64,000 nt of DNA. Source: Streptomyces flaveolus. Lineage in GTDB: Bacteria; Actinomycetota; Actinomycetes; Streptomycetales; Streptomycetaceae. How positions within the stretch are numbered: the stretch's first letter is position 1; each line of letters starts with the position of its first letter. Under the pieces are notes generated by a model. It saw only the letters and a program-made list of their open reading frames with translations, searched no databases and had not been told where the DNA came from. The DNA lies in assembly GCF_000716535.1 (NCBI RefSeq), contig NZ_JNWV01000039.1, forward strand, positions 1 to 64,000. Reading direction: 5' to 3'. Positions 34,384 to 41,419 of this stretch are shown piece after piece. The position numbers and the translations under genes are program-made.

Positions 34384-34916
34384 GACGGCGCCACCTCGGT
34401 GTTCGCCGGGCGGGGGGCGGCCGGGCGGGCGGGGTGCAGTACGTCGGCCGTCGCGCGGTCGCAGAGGGTGTGGACGCGTTCCGTGGGCAGGCCGAGCAGA
34501 GCCGCCGCCTGCTCCTCGGCCACTCCCTCGTAGAACCGCAGGACCAGGACCAGCCGCTCCTGCGGCTTGAGCGCGGCGAGCGGACTGCGCGGATCCGGCC
34601 GGGCGCGGCGGAAGAGGCCGTACCGGTGCCAGGTGGTGCGCGCGAAGCGGGTGGCCAGGTACTGGCGGGCGCAGTCGTACGGGTCCTCGCCGAGCAGCCG
34701 GTCCCAGCGGGCGTAGGTGTGGGCGAGCGCGAGCGTCAGCAGGCGCCGCGCGCGCGGGTTGGCGTCCGGCGCCTCCGCGGTGAGCAGCATGGCGGCGTGC
34801 AGCAGGCGCCCGGCCGCGCCCGCGACGAACGCCTCGAACTCCCGGGCCCGGCGCGCATCACGGGCCACTTGCCGATCACCCACCGCGCCTCCCCCCGCCG
34901 GGGTCCCGTTCCGCAC
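34380..34916 (-). CDS. SigE/ECF-like sigma-factor-related protein, degenerate
   Basis: 178 residues. The N-half (EFEAFVAGAAGRLLHAAMLLTA, then LLTLALAHTYARWDRLLGED) resembles region 2 of the short ECF sigma factors called SigE-family in actinomycetes. The C-half (LAALKPQERLVLVLRFYEGV, EEQAAALLGLPTERVHTLCDRA) is a good region 4 helix-turn-helix. Region 2 lacks the usual acidic and aromatic motif strength, so promoter melting may be lost and it may act as a DNA-binding regulator. It heads a three-gene chain joined by 4-base overlaps. Confidence 0.78.
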   Translation of the reverse strand: MRNGTPAGGGAVGDRQVARDARRAREFEAFVAGAAGRLLHAAMLLTAEAPDANPRARRLLTLALAHTYARWDRLLGEDPYDCARQYLATRFARTTWHRYGLFRRARPDPRSPLAALKPQERLVLVLRFYEGVAEEQAAALLGLPTERVHTLCDRATADVLHPARPAAPRPANTEVAPS

Positions 34917-35022
34917 CCGGCCGGAACGGTCCGGACGAGCCCGTCCGCGGACCCGGTCTCATATCAGGCCAGTGGGGCGGGCCGGGGTCAAGACCTCGGA
35001 GGCTCTGCTGTGCGGTGCGCGG

Positions 35023-35547
35023 TCAGGAGGCCGGGGGCTGCTCCGCCGCCGGCACGCCCTGGACCGTCATCCGCGCGGAGAGCGCGTGGTTGAAGCGGGT
35101 GAGGAGCGTGCAGAACTGCTCGCGCTCCTCCGGTGCCCAGTCGTGTGTCAGCTCGGCCATCAGCTGACGCCGGGACGAGCGCACCTCCTCCAGCCGCGCG
35201 GCGCCGCGCGGCGACAGCTGGAGCACCACCGCGCGCCCGTCCTCGGGGTGCGAGGTGCGCTTGACGAGCCCGCTGTCGACCAGGGGCGCCACCTGCCGGG
35301 TGACCGTGGAGGAGTCGATGCCCATGCTCGCGGCGAGCGCCTTGACGCCCATGGGTCCTTCTTTGTCGAGCCGGTTGAGCAGCAGGTACGCGGCGCGGTC
35401 CATGGAGTTGCGCACCTGGCCGACGCCGCCGAGCCGCGTCTGTTCGGCACGGCGGGCGAACACCGCCACCTCGTGCTGGAGGGTGTCGAGGAGACCGGTG
35501 TCACCGACGGTCGTCATGTCCATCGACATTTCAGGTGTTGTGGGCAT
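35023..35547 (-). CDS. MarR-family transcriptional regulator
   Basis: 174 residues. Winged helix near 60-120: AAYLLLNRLDKEGPMGVKAL, IDSSTVTRQVAPLVDSGLVK and the wing SHPEDGRAVVLQLSPRG (the D-x-R wing motif). The N-terminal start is uncertain: ATGs at 35547, 35526 and 35520 are in frame. MarR dimers bind inverted repeats and respond to small phenolics or oxidants. It is divergent from ilvA (about 145 bp); regulation of its own gene or a neighbour is likely but the target is unknown. Confidence 0.92.
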   Translation of the reverse strand: MPTTPEMSMDMTTVGDTGLLDTLQHEVAVFARRAEQTRLGGVGQVRNSMDRAAYLLLNRLDKEGPMGVKALAASMGIDSSTVTRQVAPLVDSGLVKRTSHPEDGRAVVLQLSPRGAARLEEVRSSRRQLMAELTHDWAPEEREQFCTLLTRFNHALSARMTVQGVPAAEQPPAS

Positions 35548-35691
35548 GGCCGGAGGCTCGCTTCATGAAGGGCTGCTGGGTTGGGGGACAGGGTACGCGG
35601 CCCGGCGCCGAGCCGTACCAGCGCTGCACGAACCGGTCTCGCTGCTTGGTCACACCCGCCGTGCGCGAACGTGAACTGCGATGCTGGAGTC

Positions 35692-36921
35692 ATGAGCTAT
35701 CGCACGGCTGACTCCTTGCGCTCCGTGACCCTCGACGATGTGCGCGGCGCTCAGAAGATGCTCTCGGGGGTGGCCCGCGTGACCGCGATGGAGGGCAGCC
35801 GGCACCTGTCCCAGCTCGTCGGCGCGCCCGTGCAGCTCAAGTGCGAGAACCTGCAGCGGACCGGCTCGTTCAAGCTGCGCGGCGCCTACGTGCGGATCGC
35901 CGGGCTGCTGCCGGAGGAGCGGGCGGCCGGTGTCGTGGCCGCGAGCGCCGGCAACCACGCGCAGGGTGTGGCGCTGGCCTCCTCGCTGCTCGGTGTGCAC
36001 GCGACGGTGTTCATGCCGAAGGGCGCGCCGCTGCCGAAGATCAGCGCGACCCGGGACTACGGCGCCGAGGTGCGCCTGCACGGCCAGGTGGTCGACGAGA
36101 CGCTGGCCGCCGCCCAGGAGTACGCCGCCGAGACCGGCGCGGTGTTCATCCATCCCTTCGACCACCCGGACGTGATCGCCGGCCAGGGCACGGTCGGCCT
36201 GGAGATCCTGGAGCAGTGCCCGGAGGTCCGCACGATCGTCGTCGGCATGGGCGGCGGCGGGCTCGCGGCGGGTATCGCGGTGGGGGTGAAGGCGCTGCGG
36301 CCGGACGTGCGGATCGTCGGCGTGCAGGCGGAGGGGGCCGCCTGTTACCCGCCCTCGCTGGCCGCCGGGCGCCCGGTGTCGTTGCTGAACCCGGCGACGA
36401 TGGCCGACGGCATCAAGGTGGGGCGGCCCGGCGTGGTGCCGTTCGGGATCGTCGGCGAGCTGGTCGACGAGGTGCGCACGGTCAGCGAGGACCAGTTGTC
36501 GGCGGCGCTGCTGCTCTGCCTGGAGCGGGCCAAGCTCGTCGTGGAGCCGGCCGGGGCGAGTCCGGTGGCCGCGCTGCTGGCCGCGCCGGACACCTTCGAG
36601 GGTCCGGTCGTCGCGGTGCTCTCCGGCGGCAACGTCGACCCGGTGCTGATGCAGCGGGTGCTGCGGCACGGCATGGCCGCGCAGGGCCGCTACCTTGCCG
36701 TCCGGCTGCGGCTGACGGACCGGCCGGGCGCCCTCGCCACGCTGCTCGGGGTGCTGTCGGCGGTCGACGCCAACGTCCTCGACGTCAGTCACGTCCGCAC
36801 CGATCCCCGGCTCGGCCTCACGGAGGCCGAGGTGGAGCTGCACCTGGAGACGAAGGGCCCGGTGCACTGCGCCGAGGTCGGCCGGGCCCTGCGGGACGCC
36901 GGCTACACCGTCATGGCCTGA
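35692..36921 (+). CDS. ilvA: Threonine ammonia-lyase with C-terminal ACT domain
   Basis: 409 residues from ATG 35692 (CTGGAGTC upstream). PLP lysine in LQRTGSFKLRGAYVRIAGL, the Gly-rich phosphate loop VGMGGGGLAAGIAVG, and ASAGNHAQGVALASS. The C-terminus YLAVRLRLTDRPGALATLLG and LDVSHVRTDPRLGLTEAEVE is a single ACT domain. It deaminates threonine to 2-oxobutanoate; the single ACT domain suggests a catabolic-type or isoleucine-responsive enzyme. 2-Oxobutanoate can feed propionyl-CoA. Confidence 0.94.
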   Translation: MSYRTADSLRSVTLDDVRGAQKMLSGVARVTAMEGSRHLSQLVGAPVQLKCENLQRTGSFKLRGAYVRIAGLLPEERAAGVVAASAGNHAQGVALASSLLGVHATVFMPKGAPLPKISATRDYGAEVRLHGQVVDETLAAAQEYAAETGAVFIHPFDHPDVIAGQGTVGLEILEQCPEVRTIVVGMGGGGLAAGIAVGVKALRPDVRIVGVQAEGAACYPPSLAAGRPVSLLNPATMADGIKVGRPGVVPFGIVGELVDEVRTVSEDQLSAALLLCLERAKLVVEPAGASPVAALLAAPDTFEGPVVAVLSGGNVDPVLMQRVLRHGMAAQGRYLAVRLRLTDRPGALATLLGVLSAVDANVLDVSHVRTDPRLGLTEAEVELHLETKGPVHCAEVGRALRDAGYTVMA

Positions 36922-36966
36922 CCCACAACGGCCGACCACGGCCGTCACCTGTCCGGGTGAGGTCTC

Positions 36967-36995
36967 TTGAGAGACGCGATACATCGCGTTATGGT
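36967..36995 (+). promoter_or_regulatory. Promoter of the DrrAB-type exporter with an operator-like palindrome in the spacer
   Basis: -35 TTGAGA (36967-36972), 17-base spacer, -10 TATGGT (36990-36995). The spacer is filled by the perfect inverted repeat ACGCGAT-AC-ATCGCGT (36974-36989). A repressor bound there would block RNA polymerase. The leader to the ATG is about 150 bases. Confidence 0.7.
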
Positions 36996-37150
36996 GTGTC
37001 GTGTGGTCGCCGGTCCACCTGCTCGCACGTGCGGCGGCACCCGCGTACACCGGCATGCGCATCCGCGAAAACCCCGGACGCGGCCGAGCGAACAAACCTA
37101 GCCTTTGCGAAGAATCCGTCCCCGAAAATCCCGACGACGTGGAGACTCAT

Positions 37151-38134
37151 ATGCCAGGTGCCATCTATGCCGAAGGTCTGGTGAAGACCTTCGGCGACGT
37201 AAGGGCACTGGACGGCGTCGACCTCGATGTGCCCGAGGGCACGGTCCTCGGCCTCCTCGGGCCGAACGGCGCCGGCAAGACGACGGCCGTCCGCTGCCTG
37301 ACGACCCTGCTGCGCCCCGACAGCGGCAAGGCGGTGGTCGCCGGCGTGGACGTGCTGCGGCACCCCGACGCCGTGCGCCGCTCCATCGGCCTGTCCGGCC
37401 AGTTCGCCGCGGTCGACGAGTACCTGACCGGCAGGGAGAACCTGCAGATGGTCGGGCAGCTCTACCAGATGAAGGGGAAGGCGGCCAAGGCGCGCGCGAC
37501 GGAGCTGCTGGAGCAGTTCCACCTCGCCGACGCCGCCGACCGCCCCGCCAAGACCTACTCCGGAGGCATGCGCCGCCGGCTGGACCTCGCCGCGGCCCTG
37601 GTGGTCTCACCGCCGGTGATGTTCATGGACGAACCGACGACGGGCCTCGACCCGCGCAACCGCCAGCAGCTGTGGGAGGTCATCAAACAGCTCGTCTCCG
37701 GTGGTACGACGCTGCTGCTCACCACGCAGTACCTGGAAGAGGCCGACCACCTGGCCCACGACATCGCGGTCGTCGACCACGGCCGGGTCATCGCCAAGGG
37801 CACCTCCGACCAGCTCAAGGCCCGCACCGGCGGCGAGCGTGTCGAGGTCGTGGTGCACGAGCGGGAGGAGATAGCCGCCGCCGCGGAGGTGCTGCGCGGC
37901 TTCGGCAAGGGCGAGACCACGGTCGAGGAGCACACCCGCAAGCTCACCGTGCCCGTCACCGGCGGCGCCAAGCTGCTCGCCGAGGTCATCCGCGAGCTGG
38001 ACTCGCGCGGGATCGAGATGGACGACGTCGGGCTGCGCCGCCCCACCCTCGACGACGTCTTCCTGTCCCTGACCGGACACGCGGCGGAGAACGCCGACCA
38101 GGACGAGCGGAACGGCAAGGAGGCCGTGAAATGA
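37151..38134 (+). CDS. ABC transporter ATP-binding protein, daunorubicin-resistance (DrrA) type
   Basis: 327 residues from ATG 37151, preceded by GGAGACTCAT. Walker A GPNGAGKTTAVRCL, Q-loop SIGLSGQFAAVDEYLTGREN (the SGQ wording is typical of DrrA), signature TYSGGMRRRLDLAAAL, Walker B VMFMDEPTTGLDPRNR, and TTQYLEEADHLA. The C-terminal domain GLRRPTLDDVFLSLTG is characteristic of drug exporters of this class. It energises export with the permease encoded downstream (ATGA overlap). Substrate unknown; the operator-bearing promoter suggests ligand-inducible expression. Confidence 0.95.
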   Translation: MPGAIYAEGLVKTFGDVRALDGVDLDVPEGTVLGLLGPNGAGKTTAVRCLTTLLRPDSGKAVVAGVDVLRHPDAVRRSIGLSGQFAAVDEYLTGRENLQMVGQLYQMKGKAAKARATELLEQFHLADAADRPAKTYSGGMRRRLDLAAALVVSPPVMFMDEPTTGLDPRNRQQLWEVIKQLVSGGTTLLLTTQYLEEADHLAHDIAVVDHGRVIAKGTSDQLKARTGGERVEVVVHEREEIAAAAEVLRGFGKGETTVEEHTRKLTVPVTGGAKLLAEVIRELDSRGIEMDDVGLRRPTLDDVFLSLTGHAAENADQDERNGKEAVK

Positions 38135-38982
38135 GTGCCGTCACCGAGACCGCGCCCGTCGCGGCACCCGGCAACCCGGTGAGCAGATCCGTCCGCGACT
38201 CACTGGTCATAGCCCGCCGGAACCTGATCCGCATGGGCCGGATTCCCGAGATGCTGATCTTCGGACTGATCCAGCCCATCATGTTCGTGGTGCTGTTCAC
38301 CTACGTGTTCGGCGGCTCGATCCAGGTCGGCTCGTCCAGCTCCACCCAGGCCTATCGCGAGTTCCTGATGGCCGGCATCTTCGCCCAGACCGTCACGTTC
38401 GCAACGGCGGGCGCCGGCGCGGGCATCGCCGACGACATGCACAAGGGCCTCATCGACCGGTTCCGCTCCCTGCCCATGGCGCGCGGCGCGGTCCTGACCG
38501 GGCGCACCCTCGCCGACCTGGTCCAGACGGCGCTGACCCTGCTCGTCCTTGCGGTCGTCGCCGTGCTCGTCGGATGGCGCACGCACGAGAACTTCGGCAA
38601 GGTGCTCGCCGGATTCGGCCTGTTCCTGCTGCTCGGATACGCCTTCTCCTGGATCGGCGCGCTCATCGGCCTGTCCGTGCGCACCCCGGAGGCGGCGACC
38701 TCGGGCGGCCTGATCTGGCTGTTTCCGCTGACGTTCATCTCGAACGCGTTCGTGGACGCCAACCAGATGCCGGCCTTCCTGCGGCACATCGCGGAGTGGA
38801 ACCCGTTCAGCGCCACGGTGCAGGCCTGCCGCGAGCTGTTCGGCAACCTCCCCCCGGGCTTCCGCACACCCGACGCCTGGCCCATGCAGCACCCGGTCCT
38901 GGCCTCGCTGATCTGGTCGGTCCTGATCATCCTGGTCTTCCGCACCCTCGCGGTGCGCAAGTACCGCTCCGCGACCGCCTGA
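38131..38982 (+). CDS. ABC transporter permease, DrrB (ABC-2) type
   Basis: 283 residues. Six hydrophobic segments in ABC-2 order, with the typical IPEMLIFGLIQPIMFVVLFT N-terminal helix, KGLIDRFRSLPMARGAVLTG cytosolic loop, and LIWLFPLTFISNAFVDANQM (the ABC-2 signature). The ending HIAEWNPFSATVQACRELF is family-typical. Works with the ATPase above to export hydrophobic drugs or lipids. Starts inside the ATPase stop (ATGA). Confidence 0.94.
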   Translation: MSAVTETAPVAAPGNPVSRSVRDSLVIARRNLIRMGRIPEMLIFGLIQPIMFVVLFTYVFGGSIQVGSSSSTQAYREFLMAGIFAQTVTFATAGAGAGIADDMHKGLIDRFRSLPMARGAVLTGRTLADLVQTALTLLVLAVVAVLVGWRTHENFGKVLAGFGLFLLLGYAFSWIGALIGLSVRTPEAATSGGLIWLFPLTFISNAFVDANQMPAFLRHIAEWNPFSATVQACRELFGNLPPGFRTPDAWPMQHPVLASLIWSVLIILVFRTLAVRKYRSATA

Positions 38983-39035
38983 CAGCAACACGGCGGCGGA
39001 CCCGGGCCGCGCGCGACGGCCCGGAGCATGACAAA

Positions 39036-39065
39036 GCCCCCGGCGGCCCTGAGGGCGCCGGGGGC
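39036..39065 (-). terminator. Terminator of greA
   Basis: Arms GCCCCCGGCG and CGCCGGGGGC (10 bp) around a ten-base loop that can itself pair; on the minus strand it is followed by TTTGTC. It may serve the convergent ABC operon too. Confidence 0.85.
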
Positions 39066-39088
39066 CGGAAGTCCACCGGGGGCCGGGA

Positions 39089-39586
39089 TCAGCCCGTGTA
39101 CGGCTCGGCCTTCAGGATCCGGACCGAGGCCTTCTTGCCGTTGGGCAGCTCGTACTCCGCGTCCTCGCCGACCTTGTGGCCGATGACGCCCGCGCCGAGC
39201 GGGGACTGCGGAGAGTAGGTCTCGATTTCGGCGCTCGCGTACTCGCGCGAGGCGAGCAGGAACGTCAGCGTGTCGTCCTCGTCACCGTCGAAGGCGATCG
39301 TGACGACCATGCCGGGGGCGACGGCGCCGTCCGCGGCCGGCGGCTCGCCGACCTTGGCGTTTTCGAGGAGCTGGGTCAGCTGGCGCACGCGCAGCTCCTG
39401 CTTGCCCTGCTCCTCCTTGGCCGCGTGGTACCCGCCGTTCTCGCGCAGGTCGCCCTCCTCGCGCGCAGCCGCGATCTTGGCGGCGATCTCCGTGCGCGCA
39501 GGACCAGTAAGGTACTCAAGCTCGTCCTTGAGCTTGTTGTACGCCTCCTGGGTCAGCCAGGTGACGTTCTCGCTGGTCTGGGTCAC
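39089..39586 (-). CDS. greA: Transcription elongation factor GreA
   Basis: 165 residues from GTG 39586 (GAGGAGCACCCT upstream), preferred over ATG 39622, which adds residues absent in relatives. N-terminal coiled coil with the conserved TGPARTEIAAKIAAAREEGD and LRENGGYHAAKEEQG: the acidic tip residues between the helices are the catalytic part. The C-terminal globular domain is ASAEIETYSPQSPLGAGVIG. GreA enters the RNA polymerase secondary channel and promotes cleavage of back-tracked transcripts. Confidence 0.96.
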   Translation of the reverse strand: MTQTSENVTWLTQEAYNKLKDELEYLTGPARTEIAAKIAAAREEGDLRENGGYHAAKEEQGKQELRVRQLTQLLENAKVGEPPAADGAVAPGMVVTIAFDGDEDDTLTFLLASREYASAEIETYSPQSPLGAGVIGHKVGEDAEYELPNGKKASVRILKAEPYTG

Positions 39587-39786
39587 AGGGTGCTCCTCGT
39601 CGGTACTGGGAATACAAAGCATCGCCCTACCCAGAAGAATGTTCCCTCATGGATGGGCGAAACCACGAGCCTAACAATTCAACGCCGGAAGGGGGAGGAC
39701 ATAAGCCATCAGAATCACATCAACGCAGGTCAGGGCCTACGCATTCCGGGTGAACCAGGGGAGTGTCCGAGGGTGTCCGCCGCGGG
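39587..39786. other. Intergenic region between greA and the DUF4307-like gene
   Basis: About 200 bases; presumably the greA promoter. I see no gene or strong structure. Confidence 0.5.
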
Positions 39787-40185
39787 TCAGTCGGCGTGAC
39801 ATCCCACCAGCTCGGCCGTCGTCCCCTGGGCCGTCGTACGGAGCGTGACGACCTTGTCGATCCGCGTGGACGACCCGGAGAAGCGGAAGTCGGCCCGGCC
39901 CACCTCGGCGCCGTCGGCCGACTGCGAGCGCAGGGTGCAGTAGCCGGACGCGCCGGCGTCCTTGCGGACCTCCAGGTGCACCTGGACCGCGTCGTCGGAC
40001 GCCTTGAAGGTGATGACCTCGGCGCTGATCTCGTTCTGGGCGACGTAGTGGTAGAAGAAGAAGCCGACCAGTGCGAGCAGGACCGCGCCCAGCACCGAGC
40101 CGGCGATCCTGAGCTTGCGGTCGGCGCGCTGATCCGAGGAACGGCCGTAGCGGCCCTCGGGCAGCCGCGTGCTCGCGGTACTCAT
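39787..40185 (-). CDS. DUF4307-like membrane protein
   Basis: 132 residues: a basic N-terminus, one helix (IAGSVLGAVLLALVGFFFYHYV) and a beta-rich extracellular domain of about 85 residues (VITFKASDDAVQVHLEVRKD, ending TTAELVGCHAD). Two cysteines (GYCTLRS and VGCHAD) could pair. The size, the helix and the EISAEVITFKASDD pattern match the DUF4307 proteins next to mca in actinobacteria. Function unknown. Divergent from mca. Confidence 0.85.
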   Translation of the reverse strand: MSTASTRLPEGRYGRSSDQRADRKLRIAGSVLGAVLLALVGFFFYHYVAQNEISAEVITFKASDDAVQVHLEVRKDAGASGYCTLRSQSADGAEVGRADFRFSGSSTRIDKVVTLRTTAQGTTAELVGCHAD

Positions 40186-40286
40186 GATCGTCCTCTCCGC
40201 GGAATTATTCGCCCCCCGATTCGGTCACTATAGAAGCCGCCGACCGCGCCACAGACACGGGGCGCCGACTTACCGAGGATTGAGTC

Positions 40287-41168
40287 TTGACTGACCAGCT
40301 GCGACTGATGGCCGTTCACGCGCACCCCGACGACGAGTCGAGCAAGGGCGCGGCCACCATGGCGAAGTACGTGTCCGAGGGGGTGGACGTGCTGGTGGTG
40401 ACCTGCACCGGCGGAGAGCGCGGGTCCATCCTCAATCCCAAGCTGCAGGGCGACGCCTACATCGAGGCACACATCCACGAGGTCCGCCGGAAGGAGATGG
40501 ACGAGGCCCGGGAGATCCTCGGCGTGAAGCAGGAGTGGCTCGGCTTCGTCGACTCCGGCCTGCCGGAGGGCGACCCCCTGCCGCCGCTGCCCGAGGGCTG
40601 CTTCGCCCTGGAGGACGTCGACAAGGCGGCCGGTGAGCTGGTGAAGCAGATCCGCTCCTTCCGCCCGCAGGTGATCACGACCTACGACGAGAACGGCGGC
40701 TACCCGCACCCCGACCACATCATGACCCACAAGATCTCCATGGTGGCGTTCGAGGGCGCGGCGGACACCGAGAAGTACCCCGAGGACGAGTTCGGCCCCG
40801 CCTACCAGCCGCTGAAGCTGTACTACAACCAGGGCTTCAACCGTCCCCGCACCGAGGCGCTGCACCAGGCGATGCTCGACCGCGGCCTGGAGTCGCCGTA
40901 CGGGGAGTGGCTCAAGCGGTGGAACGAGATGGAGCGCACCGAGCGCACCCTGACCACGCACATCCCGTGCGCGGACTTCTTCGAGATCCGCGACAAGGCG
41001 CTGATCGCCCACGCCACGCAGATCGATCCGGACGGCGGCTGGTTCAAGGTGCCGCTGGAGCTCCAGAAGGAGGTCTGGCCGACCGAGGAGTACGAGCTGG
41101 CGAAGTCCCTCGTCGATACCTCCCTCCCCGAGGACGACCTCTTCGCGGGCATCCGGGACAATGCCTGA
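40287..41168 (+). CDS. mca: Mycothiol S-conjugate amidase
   Basis: 293 residues from TTG 40287 with GAGGATTGAGTC upstream. Zinc-binding LMAVHAHPDDESSKGAA (HPDDE), VVTCTGGERGSILNP, and YPHPDHIMTH (second zinc His). These are the motifs of the MshB/Mca (LmbE-like) deacetylase family; the length and GGERGSILNPKLQG favour Mca over MshB. It cleaves mycothiol conjugates to release mercapturic acids for export, a detoxification step specific to actinomycetes. The next gene overlaps its end by 8 bases. Confidence 0.94.
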   Translation: MTDQLRLMAVHAHPDDESSKGAATMAKYVSEGVDVLVVTCTGGERGSILNPKLQGDAYIEAHIHEVRRKEMDEAREILGVKQEWLGFVDSGLPEGDPLPPLPEGCFALEDVDKAAGELVKQIRSFRPQVITTYDENGGYPHPDHIMTHKISMVAFEGAADTEKYPEDEFGPAYQPLKLYYNQGFNRPRTEALHQAMLDRGLESPYGEWLKRWNEMERTERTLTTHIPCADFFEIRDKALIAHATQIDPDGGWFKVPLELQKEVWPTEEYELAKSLVDTSLPEDDLFAGIRDNA

Positions 41169-41409
41169 CATGAGCGCAAGCGTGAGCCTGGCAGTGACGC
41201 ACCTCGTCCCCCTCGCCAAGGAGGTCGACGAGAACAAGGTCACCCCCGGCGTCCTCGGTTTCATCGTCTTCGCGGTGATGGCCGTGGCCGTGTGGGGCCT
41301 GATGAAGTCGATGAACAAGCACATGCAGAAGGTCGACTTCAAGGAGTCCCCGGACGCCGAGGCGGACCAGGCCCGGGAACAGGCCGGCTCCGCGCCCCGG
41401 CAGCGCTGA
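41161..41409 (+). CDS. Small membrane protein coupled to mca
   Basis: 82 residues; ATG 41161 overlaps the mca stop by 8 bases and ATG 41170 is an alternative just after it. One helix (GVLGFIVFAVMAVAVWGLMKSM) precedes a charged cytosolic tail. It is in the same place as in other Streptomyces, so probably real and co-translated with mca. Role unknown. Confidence 0.8.
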   Translation: MPDMSASVSLAVTHLVPLAKEVDENKVTPGVLGFIVFAVMAVAVWGLMKSMNKHMQKVDFKESPDAEADQAREQAGSAPRQR

Positions 41410-41419
41410 CCCGCCGGGG

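Noticed and set aside
34380..34916. Complete ECF sigma/anti-sigma pair
   Set aside because: Region 2 is weak and the downstream membrane protein lacks a zinc-binding anti-sigma (HxxxCxxC) motif.
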